DNA from: Streptomyces hayashii
Lineage (GTDB): Bacteria > Actinomycetota > Actinomycetes > Streptomycetales > Streptomycetaceae
Length of the DNA stretch: 64,000 nt
Direction: 5' to 3'
Assembly: GCF_024539815.1 (NCBI RefSeq)
Contig: NZ_JAHHIU010000090.1
Span: 1-64,000, forward strand
In this document: one piece after another, positions 61,305 through 64,000 of the stretch
Layout: each line of letters begins with the position of its first letter
Position numbering within the stretch: the first letter of the stretch is position 1
Program-made: the position numbers and the translations under genes
Notes under the pieces: model-generated
Told to the model about the DNA's origin: nothing
Seen by the model: only the letters and a program-made list of their open reading frames with translations
Databases searched by the model: none

Positions 61305-61483
61305 GGGGGCGACCTCCAGGATGATCGCTGCTGAGGTGAGCGGCGGCGCTACGCCGGGGGGCCGCTCCGAGGACTCAGGCACCGGGACCAGTGTGGGGTA
61401 CGACACAACCTCGCCACGAGGGGCGTGCGGTGACTTTTTGCGTTCGTCCGGTGACCGCCGCGTCGTCACGACCGGAAACCCGG

Positions 61484-62149
61484 ATGCCCGTCCCGCCCCT
61501 GTTCTGCGACGATTCGCCGGTGTCCGCTTCCCTGTACGAAACGCACGTGACCGTGCGCTGCGCCGGCCCCGACGAGGCGCGGCGGCTGCGCCGCTGGGCG
61601 GCCGCGGCCGGTCTCAAGCTGACGCACATCGTCCTGGCCCGGGGCCGGATGCGCGAACAGCCCATGCTCACGCTGTCCGGTGACCGCTCCTGTGCCGAGG
61701 CGTCGGCTCGGGCGCGGGATGCGGTGGCACGGCTCGTCGCGGACGGCTTCCACCCGGTGCGCGTGAAGACCGAGTCGACTCCGTGGGCTCCGGAGGTGCC
61801 GCTGCTGCCGTGCGAGGACGAGCGGTACTTCGAACATCATGTGAAGCTGCGGCTCGCCGCGGACGCCGACCTGCCCGCGTTGGCCGCGCGGGTCCTGCCG
61901 CACCGCGCCCATCTGTCGTGGAACGCACGGCGCGTGGGGGCCGGCGGCCTGCACGAGCGGTTCGTGACGCAGCGGTGCCGTGGGGTGGACGCCGAGGGTG
62001 CGGAGCTCGCCCTGCAGCGACTGCTGACCGAGCTGGCGGGATGCGAAGTGCTCTCCGTGGAAAGGGAGTTCGTGCTTTACGACAGTGACGTGACGATCGA
62101 CGACGGATGGATCGAGGAGACGGTGGCGGCGTCGGGGGTGCGGGCATGA
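61484..62149 (+). CDS. internally duplicated protein of unknown function, partner of the AbiEii-like gene
   Basis: 221 aa from the ATG at 61484; GTG 61520 is possible. I do not recognise a named family. Two halves resemble each other: YETHVTVRC...[13 protein letters not shown]...[20 protein letters not shown] and FEHHVKLRL...[11 protein letters not shown]...[26 protein letters not shown]. Each has a beta-alpha-beta-beta-alpha pattern, so a doubled ferredoxin-like fold is likely. The stop overlaps the next start by ATGA. It takes the place where an antitoxin would sit, but lacks any HTH like AbiEi. Confidence 0.65.
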   Translation: MPVPPLFCDDSPVSASLYETHVTVRCAGPDEARRLRRWAAAAGLKLTHIVLARGRMREQPMLTLSGDRSCAEASARARDAVARLVADGFHPVRVKTESTPWAPEVPLLPCEDERYFEHHVKLRLAADADLPALAARVLPHRAHLSWNARRVGAGGLHERFVTQRCRGVDAEGAELALQRLLTELAGCEVLSVEREFVLYDSDVTIDDGWIEETVAASGVRA

Positions 62150-63171
62150 GCGGGAGCTGGCAGGGCTTCGGGTGGCGGTCGCAGGAGATCCCCCGGGTGC
62201 CGCTGGACGAGGCCACGCGCGTACGGAAGGACCTGCCGAGGACCCTTCAGTGGGTGGCGGGTGACGACGTGCGGCAGCGCCCGGTCTTCGACCCGGCCAT
62301 GAAGCACCACTCCAACGCCTACCGGGCGACCGACCCGAGCTTCGCCGACCCGGCCCGGGGTGAGGCCTGGCGGGCGGCCCGGCGCCGGGCGCTGGATCTC
62401 GTGCTGGCCGCGATCGCCGCGTCGGACTGGATGGAGTCGCTGGTGCTGCGCGGCAGTGTGCTGATGTCGGCCTGGTTCGGCGAGGCCGCCCGCGAGCCCG
62501 GTGACCTGGACTTCGTCGTCGTACCCCACACCTGGAAGATCACCCACGAGCGGACCGGCCGGATGCTGGCCGAGATCGCGCAGGCGGCCCGGACGACGGC
62601 CGAGGCGCACGGGGAGGGCGTCGCGATCTCGGCGGACGGCGCGGTGGTCGAGGACATCTGGACCTACGAGCGGGTGCCGGGGCGACGGATGATCCTGCCG
62701 TGGAGCGCGCCCGGGCTGCCCGGCGGCCATGTCCAGCTCGACTTCGTCTTCAACGAGCGGCTGCCCGTGGAACCGGAGCCGGCGGAGCCGGCGCCCGGTG
62801 CGGTCCTGTGGGCGGCGACGCCGGAGCTGTCGCTGGCCTGGAAGCTGATGTGGATCATCAACGACGCCTATGCGCAGGGCAAGGACCTGTACGACGCGGT
62901 GCTGCTGGCGGAACGGCGCCCTCTTCGCCGGGAGGTGCTGCACGAGGTGTTCCGGCTCTCCGGCGAGTGGCCGGACCGGCGGCGGGAGGAGATCCTGCTG
63001 GAGGACGTGGTGGAGGCGGTCGGGTACGTCGAGTGGAACCACTTCGTCACCGAGTACCCGCGGTTCGCCGACGAGACGCCGGAGTTCGCGCGGCGGCTGG
63101 TGCGGGCGGTGACGCCGACCTTCGAGGGACCGTCACAGGCGTCACAGGGCGGCGGCGCCGTGCTCCCGTAG
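62146..63171 (+). CDS. AbiEii/AbiGii-type nucleotidyltransferase
   Basis: 341 aa from the ATG at 62146 (ATGA overlap). The DNA-polymerase-beta-like nucleotidyltransferase signature is present: LVLRGSVLMSAWFGEAAREPGDLDFVV with Gly-Ser, then Asp-x-Asp as the metal pair, and a late HVQLDFVFNERL acid. A PELSLAWKLMWIINDAYAQGKDLYDA helix corresponds to the K..D helix of AbiEii family enzymes. Known members act as toxins that modify tRNA or similar, but not all relatives are toxins. Its 3' end overlaps the convergent dnaG by 30 bp. Confidence 0.75.
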   Translation: MSGSWQGFGWRSQEIPRVPLDEATRVRKDLPRTLQWVAGDDVRQRPVFDPAMKHHSNAYRATDPSFADPARGEAWRAARRRALDLVLAAIAASDWMESLVLRGSVLMSAWFGEAAREPGDLDFVVVPHTWKITHERTGRMLAEIAQAARTTAEAHGEGVAISADGAVVEDIWTYERVPGRRMILPWSAPGLPGGHVQLDFVFNERLPVEPEPAEPAPGAVLWAATPELSLAWKLMWIINDAYAQGKDLYDAVLLAERRPLRREVLHEVFRLSGEWPDRRREEILLEDVVEAVGYVEWNHFVTEYPRFADETPEFARRLVRAVTPTFEGPSQASQGGGAVLP

Positions 63172-64000
63172 CGTCTGGTCGTACTGCTGGAGCACCCACA
63201 GCTCGTTCTGCACGGCGGCCAGCCGGGCGGGGTCGTCCCCGGCGCCCAGCCGGGTCAGCTGGGACTGGACGTCGCGGATGCGGCGCTCGACGGCACGGCG
63301 GCGGACCGTGACCAGCTGGGCGCCGGCGTACATCTCGTCCACCGTCTTGCGCATGATCGCCTCGACCGCGAGTTCGGTCACCATCGCCCGTACCGCGTCG
63401 TCGGGCGCGGCCTCCCGGACCCGTACGAGGTACTCCGGGCCGTCCTTGACGCCCCACTCGGCGCCGCCCGCGTCCATGATGGCCTGGCGTACGGCGGCGT
63501 AGGGGGCCGCCGTGAACTCGTCGACGCCGTACGCGTCGAACGCCGGGGAGACCAGTTCGGGGCGCTGCAGGGCGAGTTTGAGCAGCTCCCGCTCGGTGGC
63601 GTAGACGGCGTTGCGGAGATTGAGGGCGGGGCCGCCCGCGGCGGACCGGGGGGCGGCGTCGTAGGGCTGGGGGCCGCGGCCGGCCGGCGCGGGGCCCTTG
63701 CCGCCGCGGTCACGGGCCCAGCGGGCCAGCTGGGCGACGCGCTTGACGACGAACTGGGTGTCCAGGATGCCGAGCATGCCGGCGAGCTGGACGGCGACCT
63801 CGTGCTGGGCTCCGCTGTTCTTGATGCGGGCGACGATCGGCGCCGCCTCGTCGAGCGCGGCGGCGCGGCCCGCCGGGGTGTCGAGGTCGTAGCGCACGAC
63901 GATCTGGCGGAGCGCGAACTCGAAGAGGGGGGTGCGGGGTTCGACGAGGTCGGCGACCGCCTCGTCGCCCTTGGCGAGGCGCAGGTCGCAGGGGTCCATG
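63142..64000 (-). CDS. dnaG: DNA primase DnaG, C-terminal part (runs off the window)
   Basis: At least 285 codons; the 5' end lies beyond 64000 and the first Met seen (63999) is internal. DPCDLRLAKGDEAVADLVEP and PLFEFALRQIVVRYDLDTPAGR are from the end of the RNA polymerase core, and the RELLKLALQRPELVSPAFD start of the C-terminal helicase-binding domain (P16-like) with NELWVLQQYDQTLREHG at the end complete it. DnaG makes RNA primers at the replication fork. Confidence 0.92.
   Translation of the reverse strand, partial: MDPCDLRLAKGDEAVADLVEPRTPLFEFALRQIVVRYDLDTPAGRAAALDEAAPIVARIKNSGAQHEVAVQLAGMLGILDTQFVVKRVAQLARWARDRGGKGPAPAGRGPQPYDAAPRSAAGGPALNLRNAVYATERELLKLALQRPELVSPAFDAYGVDEFTAAPYAAVRQAIMDAGGAEWGVKDGPEYLVRVREAAPDDAVRAMVTELAVEAIMRKTVDEMYAGAQLVTVRRRAVERRIRDVQSQLTRLGAGDDPARLAAVQNELWVLQQYDQTLREHGAAAL

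Overview
The window is high-GC actinobacterial DNA, almost certainly from a Streptomyces chromosome. Pointers are the very GC-rich third codon positions, many GTG starts, a SARP regulator carrying a rare TTA leucine codon, several NarL-type two-component pairs, and a right-hand end with a HrdA-like sigma factor, an AbiEii-type nucleotidyltransferase and the C-terminal part of DnaG. All assignments come from reading the sequence; no database search was run.

Layout. 0-4.1 kb: an exported GH43-like/AbfB glycosidase, a small lipoprotein, an exported DJ-1/PfpI protein and a GlxA-type regulator. 4.4-12.3 kb: a minus-strand peptide/nickel-type ABC transporter operon (TetR regulator, binding lipoprotein, amidase, permease, fused permease-ATPase, ATPase) ending in a perfect 43-bp-stem hairpin. 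12.5-21.7 kb: aldehyde dehydrogenase, a multidomain PAS/GAF/PP2C/ATPase protein, a 949-aa SARP with a convergent small exported protein, and a scar of truncated TetR and short-chain dehydrogenase genes. 21.8-30.9 kb: three histidine kinase/response regulator pairs, one next to an ABC drug-efflux-like pair; the third kinase is an unusual tandem duplication. 31-36.1 kb: two alpha/beta hydrolases, an orphan ATP-grasp protein and a metallo-beta-lactamase-fold protein.

36.3-50 kb is the most striking accessory block: an integrase stub, a SUFU-type immunity gene, a 2829-codon RHS polymorphic toxin with bulb-lectin and ricin-type insertions, a HINT self-cleavage domain and a swapped-in lower-GC toxin tip, and divergently a 1335-aa LamG surface protein. 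50.3-53.6 kb is a 3.2-kb island between two perfect 75-bp copies of a tRNA(CAU) 3' half plus flank; it holds an EamA exporter, an NTF2-like protein and a dead IS256 transposase, and no integrase.

53.5-64 kb is core-like: one tRNA(CAU), two tandem tRNA-Asn with a terminator, a YtxH-like protein, an FGGY sugar kinase, a heterodimeric ABC exporter with one degenerate ATP site, hrdA, a two-gene operon of an internally duplicated protein plus an AbiEii-type nucleotidyltransferase, and the 3' part of dnaG.

The best candidates for undescribed biology are the lectin-decorated RHS toxin/SUFU pair and the duplicated-fold protein/nucleotidyltransferase operon beside dnaG.
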